Below are positions 1-9,203 of a stretch of DNA of 35,857 nt, piece after piece. The position numbers and the translations under genes are program-made. Each line of letters begins with the position of its first letter. Position 1 is the first letter of the stretch. The notes under the pieces were generated by a model. It was not told the origin of the DNA. It did not search any database and saw only the letters and a program-made list of their open reading frames with translations. The stretch covers positions 1 to 35,857 of the forward strand of contig JAKPQU010000125.1 of the NCBI GenBank assembly GCA_029555925.1, written 5' to 3'. The stretch comes from Bacillota bacterium. Its GTDB lineage: Bacteria; Eremiobacterota; SpSt-956; JAKJGF01.

Positions 1-210
1 ATATAGAATTAAAAATTAAATAAGGGCTAATTTATTGTCTGTAAAACAAATTAAATAAGGCAGATTATTTTTCTTCGTAAGAGCCTGTCAGGCAGAAGCT
101 GATAAATGGTTACTAACAGACATGACCGGAGCGGTCACAACAAAATATGAAAATCAACATCCAGTGAAGGTGCAAACTTCATCATTTTCATATAAATTTA
201 CCTGTAGCGG
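1..210. other. AT-rich non-coding stretch with direct repeat and stem-loops
   Basis: I see no credible gene here. A 13-bp direct repeat (AAATTAAATAAGG) occurs at 13-25 and 48-60, a 35-bp period with looser similarity continuing after each copy. A perfect 6-bp hairpin lies at 123-137 (TGACCG, loop GAG, CGGTCA). A larger nested stem-loop spans 145-193: ATATGAAAAT (145-154) pairs with ATTTTCATAT (184-193), with TGAAG/CTTCA inside. These could be a structured leader or the 3' end of something off the window. They match no riboswitch family I know. Confidence 0.5.
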
Positions 211-306
211 TACTGAGGTAAGCATAAATAATACATATATGCTATTGTGACGCGTAAAGCGTGACAGGAGGTAAACGTTTATTATATGTTTATACTCGGG
301 TCAGTA
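211..306 (+). mobile_element. MITE-like 96-bp element, copy 1
   Basis: The element is bounded by TACTGA (211-216) and TCAGTA (301-306), exact inverted hexamers that continue as imperfect inverted ends (GAGGTAAGCATAAATAATA against GAGTATAAACATATAATA). The centre is GTGACGCGTAAAGCGTGAC, the heptamer motif found in most gaps here. A second copy in inverted orientation lies at 13796-13898. There is no coding capacity, so mobility is inferred from structure and copy number only. Confidence 0.55.
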
Positions 307-314
307 ATTTATAT

Positions 315-380
315 AACCTCGTAATACGTAAGTGTGATGTATGATATGCAGGGATTATCCGACACGCATCACGCATCACG
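315..380. repeat. heptamer inverted-arm element upstream of pfkA
   Basis: Degenerate 7-mers of CGTAATA/CGTAAGT/GTGATGT type are followed, after a short centre AGGGATTATCC, by CATCACG units. The orientation (GTGA arm, then TCAC arm) matches the other intergenic elements of the window. Confidence 0.6.
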
Positions 381-405
381 AATTTAATATCGGGAGTTGA
401 TGTTA

Positions 406-1368
406 TTGAAAAGAATTGCTGTAATGACAAGCGGCGGAGATTGTCCCGGCATGAATGCCGCTATAAGATCAGTAGTAAGAACAGGTCTTACATATAATAT
501 TGAAGTATATGGTATAGAACATGGCTACAGTGGCCTGATAGAAGGAAAGATAGCTAAATTGACTACAGCCGATGTAGCCAATACCATCCAAAGGGGAGGG
601 ACCTTTCTTAAAAGTGCCAGATGTATGGAATTTAAAACAGAAGAAGGTCAGAAGAAAGCCGTTTCTAGTCTTTCCAGACATGAAATTGACGGCCTCGTCG
701 TTATAGGTGGCGATGGCTCTTTAACAGGAGCGAATATTTTACACAGGGATTATAATATAAAAGTTATAGGCCTTCCAGGTTCAATAGATAATGATATATA
801 CGGCACAGACATTTCCATAGGTGCAGATACGGCTCTGAATAATATAATAAACTGTATAGACATGATAAATGATACTGCAAGTTCTCATGACAGAACTTTT
901 ATTATCGAGGTTATGGGCAGAAATTCCGGTTATCTTGCAGTAAGGTCAGCCATAGCTTCAGGTGCAGAAGCAGTTTTAATACCTGAGGTTCCCTATAATC
1001 TTGAAAATATTATTCAGATGATAAGAAAGAGATATGAAGAAGGTAAGACAAGGAGCATTATAATAGTTGCAGAAGGTGTGGGCTCTGCATATGATTTTGG
1101 CAAGGTTCTGAGCCTTATGGGCGGCTTTGACACAAGAATTATGGTACTGGGACATATTCAAAGAGGAGGAAGCCCGAGCGTATTTGATAGATTACTTGCC
1201 ACAAGAATGGGCTCGAAAGCCGTAGAAGCATTATTGGAAGGAAAATCCGGTTATATGACAGGTATGGAGGGCAATAACGTTACTCTTGTGGATTTCAGCA
1301 CTGTTTTATCCAATAAAAAACCTCTGGATGAAACACTTCTGAAGCTTGCAGAATCGTTAATCAGTTGA
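406..1368 (+). CDS. pfkA: ATP-dependent 6-phosphofructokinase
   Basis: The product phosphorylates fructose 6-phosphate to the 1,6-bisphosphate in glycolysis, in the cytoplasm. Visible signatures are the N-terminal MTSGGDCPGMNAAIR loop, GTFLKSARC, GGDGS, the catalytic loop PGSIDND with its aspartates, the EVMGR motif and GHIQRGGSPSVFDR. GGDGS, with Gly rather than Asp at the fourth position, indicates ATP and not PPi as phosphate donor. The catalytic loop carries Ser where most family members have Thr (PGTIDND). Start choice: GGGAG at 392-396 lies only 3 nt from ATG 400 but 9 nt from TTG 406. TTG 406 gives a 320-residue protein beginning MKRIAVMTSGG, the usual family length. A heptamer repeat element lies on each side. 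Confidence 0.95.
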   Translation: MKRIAVMTSGGDCPGMNAAIRSVVRTGLTYNIEVYGIEHGYSGLIEGKIAKLTTADVANTIQRGGTFLKSARCMEFKTEEGQKKAVSSLSRHEIDGLVVIGGDGSLTGANILHRDYNIKVIGLPGSIDNDIYGTDISIGADTALNNIINCIDMINDTASSHDRTFIIEVMGRNSGYLAVRSAIASGAEAVLIPEVPYNLENIIQMIRKRYEEGKTRSIIIVAEGVGSAYDFGKVLSLMGGFDTRIMVLGHIQRGGSPSVFDRLLATRMGSKAVEALLEGKSGYMTGMEGNNVTLVDFSTVLSNKKPLDETLLKLAESLIS

Positions 1369-1485
1369 AAGTCGTGAGTCGTGCGTCGTGAAAGGTGAAG
1401 AGTAAAGGGTGAGCAGGGGCGTTTAATTAAACGCCTAGGGATTAAATACGCATCACGCATCACGAACCACCCGTCACGCATTACG
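1369..1485. repeat. heptamer inverted-arm element with GCGTTTAATTAAACGC centre
   Basis: The left arm has GTGAGTC/GTGCGTC/GTGAAAG-type units. The centre is a perfect 16-bp palindrome GCGTTTAATTAAACGC at 1419-1434, flanked by AGGGG. The right arm has CATCACG/CGTCACG/CATTACG units ending at 1485. The same centre and flanks recur at 13772-13787. The arms can pair imperfectly in RNA. No T-run follows, so I do not call an intrinsic terminator. Confidence 0.75.
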
Positions 1486-1510
1486 ATTTAAATTAAGAAG
1501 GAGGAGGATT

Positions 1511-2683
1511 ATGTCGTTAACAAAAGCTGTTTCTTATTGCCTCGTAGAGGATTCCTTTGAAGCAGGTAAACTTGTTATGGAAGAAGTCAAAGATAAACTT
1601 CATGGAGATATTCCCGATTGCCTTTTTCTATTTACAACTATAGGACATGATATACCAGAGGTTATAAAAGGTATATATTCTGTGAGCCCTTCTATCCCTC
1701 TCTGCGGATGTACCGGTTCAGGAGTAATTACCAGTTCAGGATGCGATGAGGCAAGACGTTCCGTCGGTCTTATGGGTATTAAGAGTAATACTGTAAAATT
1801 TACTCCTTTTATTGTTACAGGTTTATCTAAAGATGTAGAAAAAATCGGGAGAGAGATAGGAAATAAAGTTAAATCCCTCGGACTTAAGGAAGAAGATAAA
1901 AAACTTTTGATTCTTTTACCTGACGGACTTTTTCTCTCTTCAGGTCCCTTTCTCCCTGCCATTAAAAATGAGCTCGGTTACCATATTGATTGTGTGGGAG
2001 GCACGGCAGGCAACGACTACCATATCAGTTCCCTCACATATCAATTCTGTAATAATGAGGTTCATAATGATTCCGTATCGGGTGTAATAGTTACAGGAGA
2101 TTTTAACTATGCCATAGAAGTAAGTCATGGTTCAAAACCAATAGGACTTCCAAAGACTATTACAAAAGCTAAGGGAAATATATTGTATGAGATTGACAAC
2201 GAACCTGTTCTTGAATTCCTGAAAAAACACTGGGGAGAAAGACGTTTTTCTAATTTCGGGCAAAATTTAAATCTTTTTGGTTTTGGCGAGTTATTTGAGG
2301 GGAAAGGATACTCACAGGATATTATTATACGAGCAATACTGGGTTTTGAAGAAAACGGTATAAGATTAAAAACCCCTCTTCCCGAAGGAACCAGGATATA
2401 TATGACCAGAAGAGACAGGGATATGGTGAAAGAAGAAACTCAAAAGATGGCAGTAAAACTTCTTTCTTCTCTAAAAAAACCTGACGAATCTGCTTATTTT
2501 TATTTCGATTGTTCCGGCAGAGCTTCTCATTTATACGGAGAAACGGAGCCTGATGTAAATAATTTACTTGAGATTCTCGGAGATAAGGATATGATTGGCT
2601 TCTTTACCTTTGGTGAATATGCTCCTGTAGGTGGAGAAAATTATTTTCATAATTATACGGGAGTAATTCTTGGGATTGAATAA
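1511..2683 (+). CDS. FIST N/C-domain sensory protein
   Basis: The 390-residue soluble protein matches the FIST_N plus FIST_C architecture. FIST_N covers roughly residues 30-220, with the [10 protein letters not shown] turn near 65-75. FIST_C covers roughly 225-385, with the [13 protein letters not shown] and [13 protein letters not shown] motifs and the terminal FHNYTGVIL strand. FIST domains are predicted small-ligand sensors that feed two-component and cyclic-di-GMP systems. No signal peptide or membrane segment is visible, so it is probably cytoplasmic. A strong ribosome binding site (AAGGAGGAGG) precedes ATG 1511. The stop codon is one base from the ATG of the next gene, a hybrid histidine kinase, so the two are co-translated and very likely work together. 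The ligand is unknown. Confidence 0.9.
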   Translation: MSLTKAVSYCLVEDSFEAGKLVMEEVKDKLHGDIPDCLFLFTTIGHDIPEVIKGIYSVSPSIPLCGCTGSGVITSSGCDEARRSVGLMGIKSNTVKFTPFIVTGLSKDVEKIGREIGNKVKSLGLKEEDKKLLILLPDGLFLSSGPFLPAIKNELGYHIDCVGGTAGNDYHISSLTYQFCNNEVHNDSVSGVIVTGDFNYAIEVSHGSKPIGLPKTITKAKGNILYEIDNEPVLEFLKKHWGERRFSNFGQNLNLFGFGELFEGKGYSQDIIIRAILGFEENGIRLKTPLPEGTRIYMTRRDRDMVKEETQKMAVKLLSSLKKPDESAYFYFDCSGRASHLYGETEPDVNNLLEILGDKDMIGFFTFGEYAPVGGENYFHNYTGVILGIE

Positions 2684-2684
2684 A

Positions 2685-5333
2685 ATGGAAAAATATCTGG
2701 AAGAAATAAAGAGATTAAAAGAAGAAAATAAAAAATATGTTCAGGAAATTGAAAATCTGACCTGTGAGATTACAAGATTGGAAGCAACTGTTATAGAGGA
2801 AAGGGGTATGGCAAATACAAAACAGCGTGCTTTAAATCTCTTTCAACTTCTTTATCAAAAAATTATTTCTATAAAAGATAAGAAAAGCATTTTTTCTGTT
2901 ACTGTTAAATTTCTTTCGGAAGAACTTGGCTATGACAGGGTTATTATATATAAAAAGCTTGATGGCATATTTGTTGTTATTGATTCTTACGGGTACAGTG
3001 AAGAAGAAAAAAATTGCCTCTCTGATCCCTTCTTTTCGTCAGATGTTGAAAAGAAAAAAGGTATTGTTATTAACGGCATGAACAGAAAGATCTATAATAA
3101 AGTATGTTACGAAGATAAATTTCATGTCAGGTATTTTATTTGCGTTAATTTTCTCTTTAATTCCGAAGGAAACTATATTCTTTTTGCAGGAAATAAAACA
3201 GAAGATACTATAAGATATCCCCGTCTTACACAGCTTGACCTGGAAATGTTACAGACCCTGGGAAAACTTCTGGTAATTGCAATAGAAAATGCAGAATTAT
3301 ATACAGACCTGGAAAATATGGTAAATAAGCGAACGAAACAGCTATCAATCGCAAATGAACAGCTTATAAAAGCAAAAGAAGCGGCAGAATCAGCAAATAA
3401 ATTAAAAAGTGACTTCCTTGCCAATATGAGTCATGAAATACGTACTCCTCTTAATGGTATAATCTCTATGACAGGTCTTTTGCTTGATTGTAATCTCACA
3501 TCAGAACAGCTTGATTATGCCAGAACTATTTATAAAAGCGGTGAAATACTGCTCACTGTCATCAATGATATCCTGGATTTTTCTAAAATTGAAGCAGATA
3601 AACTGGAGCTTGAGTATATGGATTTTAATCTCAGGGAGATCATTGATGATACTATGGATATTCTTGCGCTGATAGCCCATGAAAAGAATCTTGAAATAAA
3701 TTGCCTTATAAGAAATAATGTACCTGTATTTCTCAGGGGAGATCCGGGAAGATTACGGCAGATACTTATTAACCTCATAACCAATGCCATTAAATTTACA
3801 GAGGAAGGTGAAATAAAAATTGAGATTACGGAAGAAAGTGAACAAAATTCTTCTGTTACAGTGAAGTTTTCTATAATTGATACAGGGCCGGGTATAGCTG
3901 AAAATCGCAGAGAGCGTCTCTTTAAGCCATTTTCTCAGATAGATGCTTCTACTACCCGCAGATATGGAGGTACAGGACTCGGACTTATTATTTCGAAAAA
4001 ATTATCTGAAATGATGGGAGGCCATATTGGTTTTGAAAGTCTTGAAGGGAAAGGCTCTGAATTCTGGTTTACAGCCGTTCTGGGGAAACAGGAGAAGGAA
4101 GAAACTATTGTTATACCTGAATGTATCAAAGGCAGATCTGTGCTTATAGTAGATGATAACCCTACATCTCTGTCTGTTTTAAGAGAATATTTAACACCAT
4201 GGGGATTTATTGTTCAGGATGCCCATTCCGGTATAGAAGCGCTGGGAAAACTCTATCAGGCTGCTTCCTGCGATGAACCTTTCTCTATATGTTTTATCGA
4301 TGCTTATATGCCGAAAATGGACGGTGAAAGCCTCGGAGAAAAAATAAAGAACGATATGGTTTTATCGAAAACAAACCTTATCCTGTTGAGTTCATCTATT
4401 ACAGTAGATATGGAATATTTAGCAAAAAAAGGATTCTCAAACTGCCTTATAAAACCTGTTAAAAGAGATTTACTTTATGAAGTAATTCTTTCTATGACAG
4501 ACCAGAAAATGCCTGCCGAAGATAAATCTATAGAAAAACGTACAGGACTCAGGATAGAAGAAAAAGATAAAAAAAATATACGTATTCTTGTAGTGGATGA
4601 CAATACAGTCAACCAGAAAGTAGTACTTCGTATATTGAAAAGAAAAGGTTATAATGCCTGTGCTGCAGGCAATGGGAGAGAAGCTATAAAGGCACTTCGT
4701 GAGATTGATTACAGTATGATTTTAATGGATGTACAGATGCCGGAAATGGATGGTTTTGAAACTACCAGATTTATCCGACAGATGCAATCTCCTGAGGAAA
4801 GAATTCCGATTATAGCCATGACTGCCCATGCAATGAAAGGAGACAGAGAACTCTGTATTGAAGCAGGTATGGATGACTATATATCTAAACCAATACAGAT
4901 GCAGACCCTTATAGATATAATAGAAAAACATCTTGTCGCAAATAGCGGTAAGATAAGAGACGTTTATACTGAAAAACCTGTAATAAATAAAGATATTCTG
5001 GATCTCGAAAAACTTTTATATAGAATTGATAATGACAGAGAATTTTGCATAGAGATTCTGGAAGAATCTATGGATATTATCAAAAAAGAAAATGAAAAAT
5101 TGAAGGAAGCATTTTACAAGGGAAACTGCAATGATATAAGAGCCAGAGCTCATAATATAAAAGGAACAAGTGCCAATATATGTGCTAATTCTTTACATAG
5201 CCTGGCCTGTGAACTTGAAACAAGAGCAAAAGAATTTTCACTGGATGGGCCGGATATTATAGAGAAGTTGGCGGCAGAAATTCAAAGGCTTGCCGCTGTG
5301 GTGGAGAGTATTACAGTGGCCAGTGACCAGTGA
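2685..5333 (+). CDS. GAF hybrid histidine kinase, REC-REC-Hpt
   Basis: Domains in order (882 residues from ATG 2685): an N-terminal coiled coil, a GAF-like domain about 45-205, a second coiled coil, HisKA with phospho-acceptor H250 ([11 protein letters not shown]), HATPase_c (N box [22 protein letters not shown]), receiver 1 with D539 ([11 protein letters not shown]), receiver 2 with D682 ([11 protein letters not shown]), and a C-terminal Hpt domain with H823 ([10 protein letters not shown]). This is a complete ArcB/BarA-like phosphorelay, but with no membrane segments, so the input is cytosolic, perhaps through the FIST protein encoded just upstream. A TTG at 2670 would overlap the FIST gene, and ATG 2685 is the more natural start. 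The last residues (TVASDQ) and the stop are encoded by an intergenic heptamer array. Confidence 0.93.
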   Translation: MEKYLEEIKRLKEENKKYVQEIENLTCEITRLEATVIEERGMANTKQRALNLFQLLYQKIISIKDKKSIFSVTVKFLSEELGYDRVIIYKKLDGIFVVIDSYGYSEEEKNCLSDPFFSSDVEKKKGIVINGMNRKIYNKVCYEDKFHVRYFICVNFLFNSEGNYILFAGNKTEDTIRYPRLTQLDLEMLQTLGKLLVIAIENAELYTDLENMVNKRTKQLSIANEQLIKAKEAAESANKLKSDFLANMSHEIRTPLNGIISMTGLLLDCNLTSEQLDYARTIYKSGEILLTVINDILDFSKIEADKLELEYMDFNLREIIDDTMDILALIAHEKNLEINCLIRNNVPVFLRGDPGRLRQILINLITNAIKFTEEGEIKIEITEESEQNSSVTVKFSIIDTGPGIAENRRERLFKPFSQIDASTTRRYGGTGLGLIISKKLSEMMGGHIGFESLEGKGSEFWFTAVLGKQEKEETIVIPECIKGRSVLIVDDNPTSLSVLREYLTPWGFIVQDAHSGIEALGKLYQAASCDEPFSICFIDAYMPKMDGESLGEKIKNDMVLSKTNLILLSSSITVDMEYLAKKGFSNCLIKPVKRDLLYEVILSMTDQKMPAEDKSIEKRTGLRIEEKDKKNIRILVVDDNTVNQKVVLRILKRKGYNACAAGNGREAIKALREIDYSMILMDVQMPEMDGFETTRFIRQMQSPEERIPIIAMTAHAMKGDRELCIEAGMDDYISKPIQMQTLIDIIEKHLVANSGKIRDVYTEKPVINKDILDLEKLLYRIDNDREFCIEILEESMDIIKKENEKLKEAFYKGNCNDIRARAHNIKGTSANICANSLHSLACELETRAKEFSLDGPDIIEKLAAEIQRLAAVVESITVASDQ

Positions 5334-5382
5334 GCGGTGAAGTAATTATAGTAAATAACTGGTAACTGATAACTGGTCACTG
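5313..5382. repeat. heptamer array (CAGTGAC / CTGGTAA type)
   Basis: Units of CAGTGAC/CAGTGAG type run into units of CTGGTAA/CTGATAA/CTGGTCA. The array begins inside the coding end of the histidine kinase, supplies its TGA stop, and ends just before the strong ribosome binding site (AAAGGAGG) of the BMP lipoprotein gene. Confidence 0.65.
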
Positions 5383-5399
5383 AAAAAAGGAGGTCTTGT

Positions 5400-6506
5400 A
5401 TGAAAAAGTGGGGGATTTTTTTCTTATTATGTTTTACCATGTTTTCCCTCTGTTCCTGCCAGAAACAGGAAGGAAATATACAGGATGGAGGGAAAACAGA
5501 GAAATTGAAAGTCGCTTTTGTCTATGTAGGCCCTATAGGAGACGGAGGCTGGTCTTATACACATGATAAAGGAAGGCAGGCTATGGAAAAAGAACTTCCT
5601 TTTGTAGAAACAACCTATATAGAGAATGTACCGGAAAATGCTGATGCAGAAAGGGTTTTTACAGAACTGTGCGAAAAAGGCTATAAACTTATCTTCGGTA
5701 CAACCCATTATATGGGTGTAATGCAGAGGGTTGCAGCTAAATATCCTGATGTGGTATTCGAAGAGTGTACTGGCTATGAAACTTCTAAAAATATAGGTAT
5801 ATATTTCGGAAAAATCGAACAGGCCAGGTATCTTACCGGTCTTATGGCAGGTAAAATGACAAAAACCAATAAGATAGGCTATGTCGCAGCCCATACGATA
5901 CCGGAAGTCATAAGAGGCCTCAATGCTTTCACCATTGGAGTAAGAAAGGCAAACCCGAAAGCAACTGTTCATGTAGTATGGACTCATACCTGGTATGACC
6001 CTGCAAAGGAGAGGGAAGGAGCAGAGAGTCTTGTAGATATAGGTGTTGATATAATAGCACAGCATCAGGATTCATCTGCAGCACAGCAGGTGGCAGAATC
6101 CAGAGGCATTTATTCCATAGGTTATAATTCTGACATGGCATCTTTTGCACCGAAAGCTCATCTTACTGCACCTGTATGGAACTGGACTCCTTTTTATACA
6201 AAAACAGTAAAGGACGTTTATGAAGGGAAATGGCAGACTTCTTCCTACTGGGGAGATATGAAAGATGGTACAGTTTCACTGGCTCCATTCGGCCCTATGG
6301 TACCTGAAGAAGTGAAAACATTTGTAGAAAAAGAAAAACAGGCTTTTATTGATGGTAAACTGGATGTTTTTTCCGGCCCCATAAAGGATCAAAAGGGCAA
6401 AGAAAGGATTCCCAAAGGTAAAACCCTTATCTATACAGATAAAGAACTCGTTGAAATGGAATGGCTTGTAGAAGGTGTTGCAGGAGAATTGCCCGGAAAA
6501 CAGTGA
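5400..6506 (+). CDS. BMP-family ABC transporter substrate-binding lipoprotein
   Basis: The 368-residue protein starts with a lipoprotein signal peptide: MKKWG, a hydrophobic stretch, then a lipobox SLCSC with the probable lipidated Cys at residue 20. The rest is a BMP/PnrA-type type-1 periplasmic binding fold (VAFVYVGPIGDGGWSYTHDKG; GLMAGKMTKTNKIGYVAA; VDIIAQHQDSSAAQQVAE; GYNSDMASFAPK). Characterised BMP proteins bind purine nucleosides. This subgroup, with QHQDS and GYNSDM, may bind a purine-like or other small molecule, and the ligand cannot be read from sequence. The ATPase and permease of the importer lie at 10972-13720, separated by a reverse-strand operon. The stop TGA is part of a heptamer repeat. 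Confidence 0.92.
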   Translation: MKKWGIFFLLCFTMFSLCSCQKQEGNIQDGGKTEKLKVAFVYVGPIGDGGWSYTHDKGRQAMEKELPFVETTYIENVPENADAERVFTELCEKGYKLIFGTTHYMGVMQRVAAKYPDVVFEECTGYETSKNIGIYFGKIEQARYLTGLMAGKMTKTNKIGYVAAHTIPEVIRGLNAFTIGVRKANPKATVHVVWTHTWYDPAKEREGAESLVDIGVDIIAQHQDSSAAQQVAESRGIYSIGYNSDMASFAPKAHLTAPVWNWTPFYTKTVKDVYEGKWQTSSYWGDMKDGTVSLAPFGPMVPEEVKTFVEKEKQAFIDGKLDVFSGPIKDQKGKERIPKGKTLIYTDKELVEMEWLVEGVAGELPGKQ

Positions 6507-6561
6507 GTCGTGAAGAGTGAAAAGTGAAACTGTCCATCACGCGTCACGATTGTCACTGACC
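6501..6561. repeat. heptamer inverted-arm element between convergent genes
   Basis: GTGAGTC/GTGAAGA/GTGAAAA units are followed by CATCACG/CGTCACG/TGTCACT units. It supplies the stop codons of both convergent genes: the BMP lipoprotein on + (CAG TGA) and the hybrid kinase on - (GGT CAG TGA). Confidence 0.75.
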
Positions 6562-8775
6562 AAGCGCTTTTCTTATAGCCTGTGAAATATCCTTCAGTGT
6601 AAAAGGTTTCATGAGAAGTTGTTTTATACCCATAGCCGCCGCCTTTTCTGAATCGATAGATTCACTGAAACCTGTACAGATAATAACAGGTATTTCAGGC
6701 CTGACAGTCATAATTTTTTCTGCCAGTTCCACACCTGTCATAACCGGCATTGTCTGATCTGTTATTATTATATCGAAAGAGTCAGGGGTTCTCAGGAAAA
6801 TTTCCAGGCCATTCGTACTGTCTGTTACAGAAGTAACTTTATATCCGAGGCGGTCAAGGAGTTTTTCTGAAAAATCAACGAGATGCTTTTCATCGTCAAT
6901 CAGAAGAATCCGCTCTTTCCCTCTCTGTAAAGGTAATAAGTCTTCTCTTTCTTCTTTTTGATATGTATCTATCAGAGGAAGATATATATGAAATACTGTA
7001 CCTTTGCCCGGTTCACTGTAGACAGTAATTTCGCCGTCATGGCTCTTTACTATTCCATGGACTACAGACAGCCCCATACCTGTCCCTTCTCCGGATTTTT
7101 TAGTAGTAAAATAAGGATCAAATATTCGTTCCATAACAGAACGGTCCATACCATGACCTGTATCGCTTACGGAAAGTTTTGCATAATGTCCGGGCGATAA
7201 TAGCTCGTATTGTTTTGCAGTTGCCTGCTCTATTTCAATATTTTCCAGTGTTATTCCGAGAATGCCTCCTTTTTCTCTCATAGCATGGGCGGCATTTGTA
7301 GAGAGATTCATTAAAATCTGATGCATCTGAGTCACATCTGCCATAATTATAGAGTTTTCACCTTTTATATTTTGTTTTATTTCAATAGTAGCAGGTAATG
7401 ACGGTCTGAGCAGTTTAATGGCCTCTTTTATAACAAGAGAAAGATTTAAAGATTTTTTTTCATATTCGTTCTGACGGCAGAAGGAAAGGATCTGTCTTAC
7501 AAGATCCTGTGCACGGGAACATGCTTTTAAGACCTGTTGCATATTTTCCAGAGCCATATCCTGCCCCGACAGGTCGTCTACAGTCAGTTCCGTATAGCCC
7601 TGTATTATGCCAAGGATATTGTTAAAATCATGGGCAATCCCTCCTGCAAGGGTTCCTATGGCTTCCATCTTTTGAGTCTGCCTGATCTGCTGTTCCAGCT
7701 TCTTTTTTTCTTCTTCCGACTTTTTACGGTTCAGGACATTTACAAATATTTCACTTATAATTTTTATAAGAGTTATATCTTCGTTTTTCCAGATTTTTTC
7801 CTTTTTTACGGTGCTGAAGCCGAACATGCCGAACAAAGATTTATTTAATATAAGGGGGAATGCCAGTAATGATTGAATATGGAGTGACTGCAAGAGATTT
7901 TTCTCGGCTTCTGCTTCAGGCGGAAGGTCGGATATTCTGAGAACATTAATATATTCCAGATTTTTCAATTTATCTGTTGACCAGGAAAAAGGTTCTAACG
8001 TGATATTGATAAGTTTTTCAGAGCTTCCTGTGATACCATCTTCACACCATTCATAAACGTAATTGATAGTCTTTACTTCATCGGAAAAAAGATAGATATA
8101 ACTTCTGTCAACACCCAGGAATTCCCCTGCATTTTTTAAAGATTCGTTTATCCCTTGATTAATACCTCCGGCTTCAAGATTTATAAAATTACCTGATATA
8201 CTGGAAACCAGTTCCTCCATAGAAATCCTGTAGTGAAGTGAATCTACCAGTTTTCTCAGTTCAACTGTTCTCTCTTCGATTATTTCTTCCTGTGTTTCAT
8301 ATAAAATGGAATTTCTCATAATAAGTGCAACAATAGGGGATAGAGAAGCTATAACATGCATGATTTCAGATGTTCTGTATGAGTCAAGAAAGTCCAGAAT
8401 CAGTAATATACCGGTTCTGTCATTTCCAATCTTCAGAGGCACAGCAAGAGAGAGTCCGAACCCCATAGAATTGAGAATATTTCCGATATGAGATGGCATT
8501 TCTTCCGGTTCCCATATTTCTGTCTTATTTATGTTATGGGAGTAGACAGCCAGTTCCTGAATTTCAGTACTTTCAGACAGATATTGCCATCTGGCAGGAC
8601 ATATACTGATTACTCTGTGTCCCTGTTCCCTCTTGCATTGAAGAAGAATTACGACCCTTCCGCCGACAAGTTCTCTTATCTGTTCCGTAAGATATTTCCC
8701 GAGCTCGCCGGGCGTCTCGGCATAACTTAAGATATGTTCAAGTATGTCGAAAATCATCAATTGAAGTGCTTTCAT
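6553..8775 (-). CDS. GAF-GAF hybrid histidine kinase with C-terminal receiver
   Basis: The 740-residue cytosolic kinase has a GAF-like domain at about 15-160, a coiled linker, a second GAF at about 180-345 (GEFLGVDRSYIYLFSDE), HisKA with H382 (GGIAHDFNNILG), HATPase_c (NLSTNAAHAM; DTGHGM; GEGTGMGLSVVHG) and a receiver with D673 (IIITDQTMPVMTG). The HDFNN histidine box is typical of PAS/GAF hybrid kinases. It is the last gene of a four-gene minus-strand operon: its ATG overlaps the stop of the DUF1638-like gene by 4 nt (ATGA). That ties it to the corrinoid/methyltransferase genes, perhaps as their redox or ligand sensor. Its second GAF closely resembles the GAF of the kinase at 14660-16873, so the two are paralogous modules. 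Confidence 0.93.
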   Translation of the reverse strand: MKALQLMIFDILEHILSYAETPGELGKYLTEQIRELVGGRVVILLQCKREQGHRVISICPARWQYLSESTEIQELAVYSHNINKTEIWEPEEMPSHIGNILNSMGFGLSLAVPLKIGNDRTGILLILDFLDSYRTSEIMHVIASLSPIVALIMRNSILYETQEEIIEERTVELRKLVDSLHYRISMEELVSSISGNFINLEAGGINQGINESLKNAGEFLGVDRSYIYLFSDEVKTINYVYEWCEDGITGSSEKLINITLEPFSWSTDKLKNLEYINVLRISDLPPEAEAEKNLLQSLHIQSLLAFPLILNKSLFGMFGFSTVKKEKIWKNEDITLIKIISEIFVNVLNRKKSEEEKKKLEQQIRQTQKMEAIGTLAGGIAHDFNNILGIIQGYTELTVDDLSGQDMALENMQQVLKACSRAQDLVRQILSFCRQNEYEKKSLNLSLVIKEAIKLLRPSLPATIEIKQNIKGENSIIMADVTQMHQILMNLSTNAAHAMREKGGILGITLENIEIEQATAKQYELLSPGHYAKLSVSDTGHGMDRSVMERIFDPYFTTKKSGEGTGMGLSVVHGIVKSHDGEITVYSEPGKGTVFHIYLPLIDTYQKEEREDLLPLQRGKERILLIDDEKHLVDFSEKLLDRLGYKVTSVTDSTNGLEIFLRTPDSFDIIITDQTMPVMTGVELAEKIMTVRPEIPVIICTGFSESIDSEKAAAMGIKQLLMKPFTLKDISQAIRKALGQ

Positions 8776-9185
8776 ACAGTCAAATTCTCTATTGCTCTCT
8801 CAATTTCCTTCCGTATATTATCGCCAGGAACTGCTAAAACCTGCCATTTAAGTCCCGTATAAGAAGAAATTTTATTCAGAGTATGGACGGGGATTTCTGC
8901 AAAATCTGTATGGAGATAAAGTAAATAACTGTGCATTTCTTTCATAAAGATTTTTGCTATATCACCTTTCAGGCCAGGATGTTTTTCAAATATTTCTTTC
9001 CACCTTACAAGCCATTCTTTCAGCAAAAAAAATACCCTCTCTTTTCTGAGTTCTCTGTATTTTTCTCTGCCCATGAGTATTTCACAGCAGTTTATACCTT
9101 CCACCCTTGTTATATGTTCATTTGATTCAAAATCTCTCATAGAGGGAGAACAATCTCCGTATAGAAGTAAAATTTTATTTTTCAC
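8772..9185 (-). CDS. DUF1638-like protein, short
   Basis: The 137-residue protein begins with a GTG codon (9185-9183). The motif pattern (LLLYGDCSPSM, then GINCCEILMGREKYREL and FFLLKEWLVRWKEIF) resembles DUF1638, a family often found beside corrinoid proteins and UroD-fold methyltransferases; its function is unknown. It is shorter than usual and seems to lack the N-terminal part. The conserved Cys pair is CC. The gene lies between the methyltransferase (3 nt gap) and the hybrid kinase (4-nt ATGA overlap), so it is translated within the operon. The GTG start itself lies in a GTGAAGAGTGAAA heptamer repeat that also supplies the previous gene's stop. A later ATG (residue 16) is an alternative start. 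The family assignment is from memory of motifs. Confidence 0.6.
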   Translation of the reverse strand: MKNKILLLYGDCSPSMRDFESNEHITRVEGINCCEILMGREKYRELRKERVFFLLKEWLVRWKEIFEKHPGLKGDIAKIFMKEMHSYLLYLHTDFAEIPVHTLNKISSYTGLKWQVLAVPGDNIRKEIERAIENLTV

Positions 9186-9203
9186 TCTTCACGACTCACT
9201 GAC
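9181..9203. repeat. short heptamer array at gene junction
   Basis: On the minus strand this reads GTCAGTGAGTCGTGAAGAG then TGAA. It encodes the last residues (VSES) and stop of the methyltransferase and provides the GTG start of the next gene. There is only one arm here, and it is embedded in an operon. Confidence 0.65.

Noticed and set aside
1419..1434. Intrinsic terminator at the GCGTTTAATTAAACGC palindrome
   Set aside because: There is no T-run after it, and the stem has no GC-rich core. The same palindrome at 13772 also lacks a T tract.
1251..1481. Minus-strand ORF similar to another at 13622-13816 (shared RLIKRP.SPF motif)
   Set aside because: The similarity is the translated intergenic repeat with the GCGTTTAATTAAACGC centre, not a gene family.
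2670..2684. TTG start of the hybrid kinase at 2670
   Set aside because: It overlaps the end of the FIST gene and lacks a better ribosome binding site. ATG 2685 fits the one-base junction.
5427..6065. 212-codon minus-strand ORF antisense to the BMP gene
   Set aside because: It is a shadow of a well-supported coding frame. The composition is Tyr/Cys/Phe-rich, as expected for an antisense frame, with no recognisable domain.
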